The notes under the pieces are model-generated. The model made no database searches, had not been told where the DNA came from, and worked only from the letters and a program-made list of their open reading frames with translations. The position numbers were made by a program, and so were the translations under genes. This document shows positions 24,364 to 34,188 of a DNA stretch of 64,000 nucleotides, in pieces. The stretch's first letter is position 1; each line of letters starts with the position of its first letter. The stretch spans positions 226,357-290,356 of the forward strand of contig JASBRU010000005.1 of the NCBI GenBank assembly GCA_030149285.1, read 5' to 3'. This DNA comes from Flavobacteriales bacterium. Its GTDB lineage: Bacteria > Bacteroidota > Bacteroidia > Flavobacteriales > JASBRU01.

Positions 24364-25749
24364 ATGAAAAAATTATTTACTCTATTGAGTATAATAGCTA
24401 CTACAGCTATGTCAGCTCAAGTAAGCCAAAATGTTGATTTTCTTTACAACTGGCACGACCCTTCAATTACTCCAGCTTCTTCATCAGGAATACGTTACAA
24501 CGAAGTATGGGGATATGCAGCAAATGGCAGAGAATATGCAATACTTGGTTCTGCAATAGGTACACATATTTTTGATGTAACAGACCCCGTAAACTCTACC
24601 TTAGTAGATTATGTACCTGGTAAAGCTCAGGGTGCTACAGTTATACATAGAGACTACCACGATTATAATGGTTATTTATATGCTGTTTGTGATGAAGGAC
24701 CTAGCTCTTTACAAATTATGGACTTACAGTATCTGCCAGATTCTGTACATGTAGTATATGACTCTGATAGTTTAATTATTAGAGCACACAACATATTTAT
24801 AGACTCCACTTCAGCTAATATGTATGTTTGTAGTATGTTAGGATATGAAAATTCTACATTAATTTACACTCAATTAGGAGTAGTTTCTTTGGCAAACCCT
24901 ACTGATCCACAACTAATTTTAAACTACAACACTTTACCAGATATTGCTCATGATGCATATGTACATAATGACACAGCTTATTTAAATTTAAGCAATCTTG
25001 GGCTTTTTATTGTTGACTTCAGTAATATAAGCTCACCAACTGTTATGGGCTCTCTACTTAACTATCCAGATAAAGGATATAACCATTCAGGGTGGCCATC
25101 AGAGGATGGGGATTATTATTTCTTTGCAGATGAGACTAATGGAATGAAGCTAAAATCTTTAGATGTTACTAATTATGCAAATATGACAGTGGTAGATACA
25201 TTTGGCTCTAATGAACATGTAAGCTCTATTGCACACAACCAAATTGTGAAAGGTGATTATTTATACTCTTCTTATTACGAAGACGGTTTACAAATATTTG
25301 ATGTTTCTGACCCCACAAATGTTGTACGTGTAGGTTATTATGATACATACATCACAACTGATTATTCTAATGCAGTAGGTGCGTGGGGAGTTTATCCATT
25401 ATTACCATCTGGTAAAGTGTTGGTATCAGACATGCTTTCTGGATTATATGTATTTGATGTATCCAAAGCAATTTCTATTGAAGAAGAAACAAATCTTGCT
25501 TCATCTATACAGGTAAATACATACCCTAACCCCTTTACAAATTCAATTTCTATTGACTTTCCAAAAGAGAGTACCAACAAAGAAAAATCTATTGAGTTAG
25601 TAAATAGCTTAGGGCAAGTAATTAATACTTACAGCACAACAAATAACTCACACACTATTAACGTAAGTAGTTTAGCAAAAGGAACTTACGTTGTTAGAGG
25701 CTCTATAGATGGAGTACAGTTTTATAACAAACTATTAAAGCTCCAGTAG
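24364..25749 (+). CDS. Choice-of-anchor B family secreted protein with T9SS type A tail (copy 1)
   Basis: Start chosen at ATG 24364 because it opens a signal peptide (MKKLFTLLSIIATTAMSAQ); 461 residues. The body is a propeller of LVIVD-like repeats: IFDVTDPVNSTLVDYVPG, LFIVDFSNISSPTVMG, LQIFDVSDPTNVVRVGYYD and LYVFDVSKA. It has the EVWGYAANGREYAILGS opening and the HNIFIDS and GYNHSGWPSEDG segments of the choice-of-anchor B group. Residues about 385-461 are a T9SS type A sorting domain with the PNPF motif (TYPNPFTNSISID) and the end NKLLKLQ. So it is probably exported to the cell surface. A near-identical-length paralogue follows 35 bp downstream. Ligand or activity unknown. Confidence 0.9.
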   Translation: MKKLFTLLSIIATTAMSAQVSQNVDFLYNWHDPSITPASSSGIRYNEVWGYAANGREYAILGSAIGTHIFDVTDPVNSTLVDYVPGKAQGATVIHRDYHDYNGYLYAVCDEGPSSLQIMDLQYLPDSVHVVYDSDSLIIRAHNIFIDSTSANMYVCSMLGYENSTLIYTQLGVVSLANPTDPQLILNYNTLPDIAHDAYVHNDTAYLNLSNLGLFIVDFSNISSPTVMGSLLNYPDKGYNHSGWPSEDGDYYFFADETNGMKLKSLDVTNYANMTVVDTFGSNEHVSSIAHNQIVKGDYLYSSYYEDGLQIFDVSDPTNVVRVGYYDTYITTDYSNAVGAWGVYPLLPSGKVLVSDMLSGLYVFDVSKAISIEEETNLASSIQVNTYPNPFTNSISIDFPKESTNKEKSIELVNSLGQVINTYSTTNNSHTINVSSLAKGTYVVRGSIDGVQFYNKLLKLQ

Positions 25750-25784
25750 AATCAGTATATTTATAGTCTAAATTATTTTGTGCG

Positions 25785-27170
25785 ATGAAAAAAATATTCA
25801 CCTTTTTTGCAGCGAGCCTAAGCATGGCATTAACTGCACAATCTATTGATAAAGTTCAATTGTTATTTCATTGGGATGACCCATCGTTAGTTGGTTCCTC
25901 TGCGTTTAACAATACTTATAATGAAGTATGGGGCTATGAAGCTAATGGTAAAGAGTATGCGATTATTGGCTCTACAGCCGGAACTCATTTTTTTGATGTA
26001 ACTGATGCAGCAAACTCTACATTGGTAGATTTTGTACCTGGTGCAGCCCAAGGAGGAATAATTATACATAGAGATTATCACGATTATCAAGGGTACTTAT
26101 ATGCTGTTTCTGATGAAGGAGCAAGTACATTACAAATAATGGACATGCAATACTTACCAGACTCAGTACACATAGTGTATGAGTCTGATACACTTGTAAG
26201 ACGTAGCCATAATATATTTATTGATTCCGCTAATGCAATTATGTATGCATGTGGGGTGTCAACCCCCACAAGAGGTTATAACAATTTATCTGTTATATCA
26301 TTGACCAACCCTGAAATCCCTTCACTAATTGCCGATTATAATGCAGAAATATTCCCGCAAGCCACTCATGATATTTATGTAAGAGATAATATTGCTTATG
26401 TAAACGATGGTACTAGTGGTTTATTTATTGTTGACTTTACTAATCCGACTACCCCTAATGTTTTAGCTACGCTTATAAACTACCCATATAAAGGTTATAA
26501 CCATTCAGGATGGTTATCTGATGATGGCAACACCTACTTCTTTGCAGATGAAAACCCCGGGGCTAGAATGAAATCGTTAGATGTATCTAATATGTCTAAT
26601 TTAACTGTAGTAGATACTTTCTTCTCCTCTATAGACCTTATTAACTCAATGCCTCATAACCAAATTGTAAAAGGAAACTTTTTATATACAGCGCATTATC
26701 ACGATGGCCTATATATCTTTGATATTTCAAATCCATCAAACGTAACCACTGTAGGGCATTACGATACTTATTTACCACCAGATCATACTAGTTTTAGAGG
26801 TGCTTGGGGTGTTTACCCATTCTTCTCTGGTGGAAAAGTACTAGTATCTGATATGCAAACCGGCTTATATGTTTTTGATGTGTCTCAGGCTATTTCTATA
26901 GATGAAGAAAATGATATTGTTGCTAATCTCATTACAGTATTTCCAAACCCTTTTAATGATAGACTTGTTGTAGATTTTTCTACTAAGTATAATGGGAAAT
27001 CTAAAAAGATTGAGCTTTTAAATAATGTAGGGCAAGTAATATTATCGGCAGAAACAACTGATGATAACTATACTTTTAGCAACACACAAACACTTGCAAA
27101 AGGCATGTATATTTTACGCACAAGCGTAGACTCAAACCAGTCTTTTAATAAATTGATAAAAGCCAAATAA
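25785..27170 (+). CDS. Choice-of-anchor B family secreted protein with T9SS type A tail (copy 2)
   Basis: Same length (461) and architecture as the preceding gene: signal peptide MKKIFTFFAASLSMALTAQ, opening EVWGYEANGKEYAIIGS, repeats FFDVTDAANSTLVDFVPG, LFIVDFTNPTTPNVLA, LYIFDISNPSNVTTVGHYD and LYVFDVSQA, then a type A sorting domain with FPNPFNDRLVVDF and NKLIKAK at the end. The most divergent part between copies is the segment after HNIFIDSANAIMYACG. It is clearly a tandem duplicate that has diverged but kept all secretion signals. Surface location inferred. Confidence 0.9.
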   Translation: MKKIFTFFAASLSMALTAQSIDKVQLLFHWDDPSLVGSSAFNNTYNEVWGYEANGKEYAIIGSTAGTHFFDVTDAANSTLVDFVPGAAQGGIIIHRDYHDYQGYLYAVSDEGASTLQIMDMQYLPDSVHIVYESDTLVRRSHNIFIDSANAIMYACGVSTPTRGYNNLSVISLTNPEIPSLIADYNAEIFPQATHDIYVRDNIAYVNDGTSGLFIVDFTNPTTPNVLATLINYPYKGYNHSGWLSDDGNTYFFADENPGARMKSLDVSNMSNLTVVDTFFSSIDLINSMPHNQIVKGNFLYTAHYHDGLYIFDISNPSNVTTVGHYDTYLPPDHTSFRGAWGVYPFFSGGKVLVSDMQTGLYVFDVSQAISIDEENDIVANLITVFPNPFNDRLVVDFSTKYNGKSKKIELLNNVGQVILSAETTDDNYTFSNTQTLAKGMYILRTSVDSNQSFNKLIKAK

Positions 27171-27197
27171 GCATTTATTATTGTCTTATAAATCCTT

Positions 27198-27205
27198 TAT
27201 CTTTG
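27198..27205 (+). promoter_or_regulatory. Putative gatB promoter, -7 box TATCTTTG
   Basis: TATCTTTG followed by CGC, 24 bp before the gatB ATG; same octamer as upstream of folE and gpmI. Confidence 0.6.
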
Positions 27206-27221
27206 CGCAAAAGCGGGATAT

Positions 27222-28676
27222 ATGAATATTGATTATGATAAGTATGAGGCAGTTATTGGACTTGAAGTTCATACACAGCTTCTTACCAATAGTAAAGCTT
27301 ACTCATCAGACTCTACAGAGTATGGCGCAATGCCTAATACTAATGTGAGTCCTATATCATTAGGGCATCCGGGTACATTACCTCGTTTCAATAAAAAAGC
27401 AGTAGAGTACGCTATTCGTTTAGGCACCGCTTTGGGTTGTACTATTACCGAACGTAATGAATTTGCCCGTAAAAATTATTTTTACGCTGATTTACCTAAA
27501 GGGTATCAAATAACACAAGATACTACCCCAATATGTACTGGTGGATCTATAGTTGTTAAAGACAAAGAAGGAAACCCTAAAACAATTAATCTTACTCGAA
27601 TTCATATGGAAGAGGATTCCGGTAAGAGTATTCATGATCAAGACCCGTTTAATACACTTATTGACCTTAACCGTGCCGGTGTTGCTTTATTAGAAATTGT
27701 AACGGAACCAGATTTTAGATCAGCAGAAGAAACTTATAGCTACCTTACCGAATTAAGAAAACTTGTACGCTACCTAGAAATTAGTGATGGTAATATGGAA
27801 GAAGGTAGTCTTAGATGTGATGCAAACATATCTGTAAGATTAAAAGGAACAGAAAAGTTTGGTACAAAGGTAGAAGTGAAAAACATGAACTCTATACGAA
27901 ATGTATATAGAGCTATAGAACATGAAATAAAAAGACAAATAGAAGCTTTAGAGGCTGGTGAAACCATCTATCAAGAAACCAGAAACTTTGATGCTGTTAC
28001 CGGCAATACGCTAGTAATGAGATCTAAGGAAGATGCTCACGATTATAGGTATTTCCCAGAGCCAGATTTACACCCTGTAATGGTAAAGCAAGCTTATGTA
28101 GAGGAAATTAGAAGTACTTTACCTCCATTACCAAGCGAGCTATTACATAAATACCAAAGCGAATTAGGTCTATCAGAGTACGACGCTGCAAACCTTACAG
28201 ACAATAAAGGAATTGCACTCTATTTTGAAGAACTAACCAATCATACAAATAATACAAAGGCTGCTGCAAACTGGATGATGGGTGCTATAAAGTCTCATAT
28301 GAACAAAATGGCTATCAATATTAGCCAGTTCCCTATCAAGGCAGAGCGAATTGCTCAATTAATAAAGTTGATTGACGATAATAAAGTTAGCAACTCTGTT
28401 GCTGAGCAAAAGCTATTTCCGCTTATGCTTACTAATACTGATAGCAGTCCGGAAGATTTAGCTCATGAGCATAACTATATACAGGAAAGCAATACTGATG
28501 CATTGCAAGAGTTTGTAAATATGGCTATTGCAAAATATCCTGATAAAGTTGCCGAATACAAATCCGGTAAAAAAGGATTAATTGGACTCTTTATGGGAGA
28601 GGTAATGAAATTATCTAAGGGAAAAGCCGACCCTAAATTGGCTAACAAACTTGTAACAGAAGAATTAGAAAAATGA
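27222..28676 (+). CDS. gatB: Asp-tRNA(Asn)/Glu-tRNA(Gln) amidotransferase subunit B
   Basis: Part of GatCAB, which converts mischarged Glu-tRNA-Gln or Asp-tRNA-Asn to the amide form. The signature EAVIGLEVHTQL is at the N-terminus, followed by FARKNYFYADLPKGYQITQ, RIHMEEDSGKS and the kinase-like core; the C-terminal YqeY-like tail runs to NKLVTEEL. Length 484 is standard. gatA and gatC are not nearby, as is common in this phylum. It overlaps the TlpA-like gene by 4 bp (ATGA). Confidence 0.98.
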   Translation: MNIDYDKYEAVIGLEVHTQLLTNSKAYSSDSTEYGAMPNTNVSPISLGHPGTLPRFNKKAVEYAIRLGTALGCTITERNEFARKNYFYADLPKGYQITQDTTPICTGGSIVVKDKEGNPKTINLTRIHMEEDSGKSIHDQDPFNTLIDLNRAGVALLEIVTEPDFRSAEETYSYLTELRKLVRYLEISDGNMEEGSLRCDANISVRLKGTEKFGTKVEVKNMNSIRNVYRAIEHEIKRQIEALEAGETIYQETRNFDAVTGNTLVMRSKEDAHDYRYFPEPDLHPVMVKQAYVEEIRSTLPPLPSELLHKYQSELGLSEYDAANLTDNKGIALYFEELTNHTNNTKAAANWMMGAIKSHMNKMAINISQFPIKAERIAQLIKLIDDNKVSNSVAEQKLFPLMLTNTDSSPEDLAHEHNYIQESNTDALQEFVNMAIAKYPDKVAEYKSGKKGLIGLFMGEVMKLSKGKADPKLANKLVTEELEK

Positions 28677-29842
28677 AGTATTTAAAAAACAGTATCTATA
28701 TAATTGGTTTATCATTATTGGCTATTAGCTGTAATAACGCAAGTAGTAATAGTGTTACAGTAAAAGGTGAAGTTCAAAATGCATCCAAAGTATACTATGG
28801 TATATTAAAAAAGGGAGATGTAATTGGACTTGATACTGCTGATGTAGTAGACAATAAATTTACTTTAACACATACCATAGACTCTGTTGGTAATATATAT
28901 ATGTTATCCTTTGATAAAGGGCAAAACAGAATTGTACTTATACCACATAATGGCGAAACGATTGAAATTAAGTATGATACTAATAATGAAGGTGGTGTAT
29001 ATGATATAAGTGGCTCTGAAGAATCTGAAGCTGTACAAACCATAAACGCTAGTTTAAAAGCTACATTAGATAAGCTTGACTCATTAAATGTTATTGGTAA
29101 AAGTTTAAATGATTCTGACATAGCAAGTATCACTAAACTTAGACTAGCTGCAGACTCTATATTGGGTATTCAAAAAGAATACCTAAGAACATATATTGAT
29201 AATAACTCTGAGTCTCTTACAGCAATGTTTGCCTTATACCAACCACACCCATATGGTAATGGATACTTGTTAAACATTGAAGAAGAGTTTGAGTATTACG
29301 AGAAAGTAAGCCAAGGCTTACATAAAAACTTCCCTAAATCTGAGCACAGTAAATACCTTGTTAATGAAGTTGAGAGTGCTAAAAAAAGAGTTGAAGCAGC
29401 CAAAAAAACTGAGGTTGGTGCTGTAGCACCGGATATTTCACTTCAGTCTCCAGCGGGAGAAGAATTAAAATTAAGCGACCTAAGAGGTAAAGTAGTATTA
29501 TTAGACTTTTGGGCATCATGGTGCAAGCCGTGTAGATATGAAAACCCTAATGTTGTAAAAGCATATAACAAATATGCTGACCAAGGTTTTGAAGTTTACA
29601 GTGTATCTATTGACGGTAGACAAGGTAAAGAAAATGCAAAAGCTCAATGGATTGCTGCAATTGCTCAAGATCAATTGCCATGGAAAAACCATGTATTAGA
29701 TTTTGGAGGCCTTGAAGTTGCTTCTCCTTTATACAATGTACAATCTATACCTAACACATTTTTATTAGACCGAAATGGTATAATAATAGCAAAAAACTTA
29801 AGAGGTCCTGCTCTTGAAGCAAAACTAGAAGAGGTGCTATAA
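28673..29842 (+). CDS. TlpA-like thiol-disulfide oxidoreductase lipoprotein (DUF4369-like N-terminus)
   Basis: Lipobox LLAISC with Cys20. Residues about 25-125 resemble the DUF4369 domain found before thioredoxin domains in Bacteroidota (VKGEVQNASKVYYGIL, MLSFDKGQNRIVLIPHNGE). A helical middle follows, then an AhpC/TSA-Redoxin thioredoxin fold from about 250 with active site FWASWCKPC (Cys284, Cys287) and the cis-Pro loop SIPNTFLLD. It probably acts in the periplasm on protein disulfides or cytochrome maturation; partner unknown. Its start overlaps the gatB stop. A hairpin terminator spans its stop codon. Confidence 0.9.
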   Translation: MKYLKNSIYIIGLSLLAISCNNASSNSVTVKGEVQNASKVYYGILKKGDVIGLDTADVVDNKFTLTHTIDSVGNIYMLSFDKGQNRIVLIPHNGETIEIKYDTNNEGGVYDISGSEESEAVQTINASLKATLDKLDSLNVIGKSLNDSDIASITKLRLAADSILGIQKEYLRTYIDNNSESLTAMFALYQPHPYGNGYLLNIEEEFEYYEKVSQGLHKNFPKSEHSKYLVNEVESAKKRVEAAKKTEVGAVAPDISLQSPAGEELKLSDLRGKVVLLDFWASWCKPCRYENPNVVKAYNKYADQGFEVYSVSIDGRQGKENAKAQWIAAIAQDQLPWKNHVLDFGGLEVASPLYNVQSIPNTFLLDRNGIIIAKNLRGPALEAKLEEVL

Positions 29843-29857
29843 GCACCTCTTTTTTTA
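29831..29857 (+). terminator. Terminator after the TlpA-like gene
   Basis: Arms GAGGTGCT and AGCACCTC around loop ATA, followed by eight T. The stop codon TAA is inside the hairpin and the T-run reaches the end of the convergent gap gene. Confidence 0.9.
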
Positions 29858-30853
29858 TTTTACCTTTTCGATTAAATCTGCCAACCGGTTAGAGTATCCC
29901 ATTTCATTATCATACCAGCCTACAATTTTCACCATATTACCTAGTACAGATGTAAGTTGTGAATCAAAAATACAGGACTCTGATGTACCTACTATATCTA
30001 TAGATACCAGTGGCTCATTTGTATAACCCAATATCCCTTTTAATTGAGTCTCAGAAGCCTTTTTAAAGGCTCTATTTATATCTTCAACATTGTTTGGGCT
30101 GTTATGTACTACAAATGTTATATCTGTTAGTGAGCCATTTGGCACGGGAACCCTTATCCCGCATCCACCCATTTTACCCTCTAAATGTGGAAATATTTTA
30201 GTAATAGCTTTTGCTGCACCGGTTGTTGTTGGTACTATAGAATTTGGTGCTGACCTTGCTCTTCGCAAATCTTTATGTGGTGCATCATGTAAGCGTTGAT
30301 CACTTGTGTAAGAATGTACCGTAGTAATGTATGCCTGGTCTATGCCAAATAAATCATCAATAATTTTAACCATTGGTGCTGCACAGTTTGTTGTGCATGA
30401 TGCATTAGAAATAATTACATCGTCTGATAAAACCTCATCATTTACACCTAAAACTACTGACTGAACATCTTCAGACTTTGGAGGGGCAGATAAAATTACT
30501 TTTTTAGCACCACTCTCTATATGCCCCATGGCCAACTCTCTAGTCAAGAATTTACCTGTAGCTTCTATCACAACATCTACGTTAACTTCTGCCCATGGTA
30601 TCTCATTTGGTGTTTTATAACTATAATGTTTTACTGTATTGTTTCCTACTTTTATAGCTCCATCAACAGCTATAACATCCGTTGGAAACTTTCTGTGAAC
30701 AGAATCATATTTAAGTAGGTGTGCTAATGTAGTAGCATCTGCCAAATCATTGATAGCTACCAACTCTATATTATCTCGCTTTTCAATAACCCTAGCTAAA
30801 GTTCTACCTATCCTACCAAAGCCATTAATACCAACTCTAATTTTATTATCCAT
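29855..30853 (-). CDS. gap: Glyceraldehyde-3-phosphate dehydrogenase, type I
   Basis: Oxidises glyceraldehyde 3-phosphate to 1,3-bisphosphoglycerate. The NAD-binding motif INGFGRIGR (9-17) and Asp36 point to NAD preference. Catalytic Cys153 is in SNASCTTNC and His180 in TTVHSYT; the C-terminus WYDNEMGYSNRLADL is standard. Length 332 is typical. It is convergent with the TlpA-like gene. Together with gpmI and eno it gives three lower-glycolysis genes in one window, but not in one operon. Confidence 0.98.
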   Translation of the reverse strand: MDNKIRVGINGFGRIGRTLARVIEKRDNIELVAINDLADATTLAHLLKYDSVHRKFPTDVIAVDGAIKVGNNTVKHYSYKTPNEIPWAEVNVDVVIEATGKFLTRELAMGHIESGAKKVILSAPPKSEDVQSVVLGVNDEVLSDDVIISNASCTTNCAAPMVKIIDDLFGIDQAYITTVHSYTSDQRLHDAPHKDLRRARSAPNSIVPTTTGAAKAITKIFPHLEGKMGGCGIRVPVPNGSLTDITFVVHNSPNNVEDINRAFKKASETQLKGILGYTNEPLVSIDIVGTSESCIFDSQLTSVLGNMVKIVGWYDNEMGYSNRLADLIEKVK

Positions 30854-30883
30854 ATATGATACATATTACGTTTTCATACAAAC

Positions 30884-30916
30884 AAAAAAAGGTCTCTCAA
30901 AGTTGAGAGACCTTTT
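30884..30916 (-). terminator. Terminator after the 1048-residue T9SS gene
   Basis: A 10-bp perfect stem GGTCTCTCAA/TTGAGAGACC (30891-30912) with flanking A7 on the left gives a T-run on the minus strand, 25 bp after the stop at 30938. Confidence 0.9.
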
Positions 30917-30937
30917 AAAATTATCAAAAAAATACTT

Positions 30938-33900
30938 TTATTTATTTACAATAAACTTAGATACTTCTACCCATTCTCCTGCATCTACAGACATAATGTA
31001 AGTACCAGATCTAAGTGTAGATAAATCTAATTTAATATCATGTGAACCTTGAGACAAGCCAGACTTAGTGATAGACTTCACAAGACGTCCTTGAATATCT
31101 CTTACTTGTATTTTCACATCTTCTCTTCCAGTTAAATCAAAAGCTACTGTTGTATAAGTTGAAACCGGATTAGGGAATAACTTAATTTTTGACTTATCAT
31201 CGGTTCTAGAAATTTCTGTTTCAGGTTCATCAACACCAATGTACTGATATCTAGCAGAACCAGACTTAAAGAACCCTCTACCGTGTGTAGCAGCGTATAT
31301 AGTACCTGCTGAATCTCCATCTACTAAAGTAAATTGTTGCTTAACAACAAACACAGGAACATTTCCTAAGCCTGCACTTTCTTGAGTCCATGAAGGAGCT
31401 CCTGCATTAATGTTATCGGTAGTCCAAATACCCATATCAGTACCAAGAATTACCTCAGATGGGTTTCCTTGATTAAATACAGCATCATAAACAGGAATAT
31501 CTGGTAAACCAATACCTTGCTTACTTGTAAATGCTGGAGTAGCAGCAGTTGCATTATTAGACATTCTTACATATGATGAGTTACCATAGTTACCTAATGT
31601 AACTAATACCTGATCTTTATTATGTGGGTTAATAGCCATACCTGTTACAACTTGACCTGCTGATAAAATTAAGTCTGTAGTAACATTACTTACTGATGTT
31701 GCAGTATCATGTACATCTGCCAAGCCTGTAACTCTGTATAATCTACCTCCACTTGTACCTACCAATAACATATCACCATCTCTACTAATTTCTATAGACT
31801 GAGGCACACCTATAATAGAAGATATTTGATACCATTCTAAAGGCTCATCGAACTCTAAGATATTTGGACACATCCATATTTGGCCTGATAAACCAACAAA
31901 GAAGTTTGCTCTTATTTTATCAATAATTTTTACAGACTCTCCTGGCGCTAAAGCGCTCGCAAGTGATGTGTAATATGGATAATCAGCAGTATTACTTATT
32001 AGTTTTATAACTGCTCCAGAAGAATACTGAACCGCAGATTTCACAAAAACATCATTACTTGGAGGTAGTGCTCCTTGTAACTCTGTATAAAACTCACCAG
32101 TTGCTGAATTAAATACACCAGTAAAGTCTCCTGTTATCTCAAAAGAGTCTAATGGTGCAGTAACATCTACTGAGTTTGTTGTTCCTGTTCCTATTTTAGT
32201 TGTTGCTGCCCCTGTTGGCCCAACTTGTATGATAAAAGATTCAGGTATTAATTCTGAAGATTCTTGAGGTCTTATAATTTGACTATTTACAGTAGTTACA
32301 CCTCCTAATTGACTAAACTGAGCCCCTAAGTTTCTAAATAAAGTATCTGCACTAAAAACTATCGAGTCTCTACTGTTTTCATAATACTCTGTTTCATATA
32401 GTAACGTAGGAGTAACAAAAGCTCCTCCTGCTGCACCGGAAGGTAAAAATGTTTCAAATGTACCTCCTCCTGTAACACCAAAACTATTTGTTCTTCGCAT
32501 TGCTGCATTTTGAGAAGACGCAATAAGAAACTCTGGATTTAAATCTGAAAAGTCACAAAAAGCACCATCACCACCTAAAACTTCAAATGCACTTTTTGAT
32601 GTGTTACCTGTTTGATTAATTACTAAGGTACCATTGTCTTGTGTTCCTCCCATTAAATGACCTTCTTTATTAAAGTCAAGAGTATAAAACTGAGTAACGC
32701 TGTAATTAATATTTAGTGTATGGAAAGTAGAGCCACCATCTTTAGAACGACCAATACCACCATCAGAACCAATGTACATATGGTTAGTTACAGGCTGAAA
32801 CGTAATAATATGTTTATCAGCATGTACGTAATTAGGACTAGTAAATTGAGTAAAGATTGTATTATCAACCTGATTCCATCCATTAGTTGTAGACCATGTC
32901 CATAATGTTACACCACCTAAAGCAATTCTATCTTTATTATCAGGGAAAACTGCTAAAGCTTGATCATATACACCTTGACCTCCACCACCAGTAAATGGTG
33001 AGAATAATGTAGATGATGATTGACCTATTTGAGTCCAGTTAGCACCAGCATCAGTAGACCTCCATACTCCTAAAATACTTTCGTTATTAGCAGCAGCAGA
33101 CACATATATATAATTAGGATCGGATGGAGCAATTGCAATCTCAAAACGTCCTATACCAATATTTGGAACTGCTGAACCAGTTGTATTAATTTGAGTAAAA
33201 GAACCTACATCTCCTGTAGTAGATTTATATAATCTACCAGTACCTACAGTTGCATAAACAGTACCATCACTTGCTATTTCTACGTCAAATGCTAATTGAC
33301 CACCTAAGGTTCCTGGTATTACTTGAGTCCAAGTTCCACCAGCATCATCAGATAATAATAAACCTCTGTTTGTAGCAGCATAAATTCTATTTGGGTTTGT
33401 AGGGTGAGCTTCTAGTTTACTCACGCTTCTCCATGTTGCACCTGTTGTAGATGAACTGTTAGGTGTAGTAGATGCTAAATGTGAAAATGTTTGTCCACCA
33501 TCAGTAGACTTCCATACACCAGAACCAGGAAAACCACTTGCTCCGTTTTCTGTGCCTAATGTAATACCTCTTTGCAATAACCAGTTATTTTCTCCTGTAC
33601 CATAGTATAAATCACCATTAGCAGCTTGTGTCATAGAAACAATTGCTAAGTCTTCACCAATACCATCAACAGCTTGCCAAGAACCACCACTGTTTGTAGA
33701 AACCCATAATCCACCTGCAACACCTGCCGCATATATTTTAGTATGGTCATTTCTATCAAATAAAATCACACGTGTTCTTCCTCCAACATTATCCGGTCCC
33801 ATTTCTTCCCACTCTAGGTTTAAAGCTGCACGTTTATTTGCGCTCGCTAGAGTAAGTTGTCTTGCGGCTTCAACATCAGCCATTTCAATTGTACCAGTAA

Positions 33901-34084
33901 CCTGGTTCGCACGAATACTATTTAGGTAATCTATAGCTCCAGCATATCCTCTATCAGCCTCACTAAGTCTAGGTGTATAAGAAGCACCCTCCACATTAGA
34001 AGAACTTACATTGTTAGTTAAAAATACGATTGAAGCAGGCACTAGAAGGGCTAGTACCCCGTAAAGTAAATTTCTTTTTTTCAT
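30938..34084 (-). CDS. Large secreted Asp-box/VPS10-like propeller with T9SS type A tail
   Basis: 1048 residues beginning with a signal peptide (YGVLALLVPASIVFL). After a helical segment, MGPDNVGGRTRVILFDRNDHTKIYAAGVAGG opens a BNR/YCF48-type propeller with repeats such as STNSGGSWQAV, STDGGQTFSHL, SDDAGGTWTQV, STDAGANWTQIG and SKDGGSTFHTL. Near residues 560-760 a stretch of about 200 residues without such motifs interrupts the propeller. The last 80 residues form a type A sorting domain (LFPNPVSTYTTVAFDL ending SKFIVNK), so surface export by T9SS is likely. This architecture is frequent in Bacteroidota as secreted protease-associated or adhesive propellers; activity unknown. Confidence 0.9.
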   Translation of the reverse strand: MKKRNLLYGVLALLVPASIVFLTNNVSSSNVEGASYTPRLSEADRGYAGAIDYLNSIRANQVTGTIEMADVEAARQLTLASANKRAALNLEWEEMGPDNVGGRTRVILFDRNDHTKIYAAGVAGGLWVSTNSGGSWQAVDGIGEDLAIVSMTQAANGDLYYGTGENNWLLQRGITLGTENGASGFPGSGVWKSTDGGQTFSHLASTTPNSSSTTGATWRSVSKLEAHPTNPNRIYAATNRGLLLSDDAGGTWTQVIPGTLGGQLAFDVEIASDGTVYATVGTGRLYKSTTGDVGSFTQINTTGSAVPNIGIGRFEIAIAPSDPNYIYVSAAANNESILGVWRSTDAGANWTQIGQSSSTLFSPFTGGGGQGVYDQALAVFPDNKDRIALGGVTLWTWSTTNGWNQVDNTIFTQFTSPNYVHADKHIITFQPVTNHMYIGSDGGIGRSKDGGSTFHTLNINYSVTQFYTLDFNKEGHLMGGTQDNGTLVINQTGNTSKSAFEVLGGDGAFCDFSDLNPEFLIASSQNAAMRRTNSFGVTGGGTFETFLPSGAAGGAFVTPTLLYETEYYENSRDSIVFSADTLFRNLGAQFSQLGGVTTVNSQIIRPQESSELIPESFIIQVGPTGAATTKIGTGTTNSVDVTAPLDSFEITGDFTGVFNSATGEFYTELQGALPPSNDVFVKSAVQYSSGAVIKLISNTADYPYYTSLASALAPGESVKIIDKIRANFFVGLSGQIWMCPNILEFDEPLEWYQISSIIGVPQSIEISRDGDMLLVGTSGGRLYRVTGLADVHDTATSVSNVTTDLILSAGQVVTGMAINPHNKDQVLVTLGNYGNSSYVRMSNNATAATPAFTSKQGIGLPDIPVYDAVFNQGNPSEVILGTDMGIWTTDNINAGAPSWTQESAGLGNVPVFVVKQQFTLVDGDSAGTIYAATHGRGFFKSGSARYQYIGVDEPETEISRTDDKSKIKLFPNPVSTYTTVAFDLTGREDVKIQVRDIQGRLVKSITKSGLSQGSHDIKLDLSTLRSGTYIMSVDAGEWVEVSKFIVNK

Positions 34085-34188
34085 AGCAATTTGTTTTACT
34101 CTGTATATTTAGCCTATAAAATTACAATTTTTTAACTAATTGTTAAAATTATAAGCCTATTAAATATTCTAAAAAAATGGTGTTTTAA

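Noticed and set aside
34130..34148. Inverted repeat TTTTAAC/GTTAAAA before the large T9SS gene
   Set aside because: Short AT-rich stem without GC pairs of note; could arise by chance.
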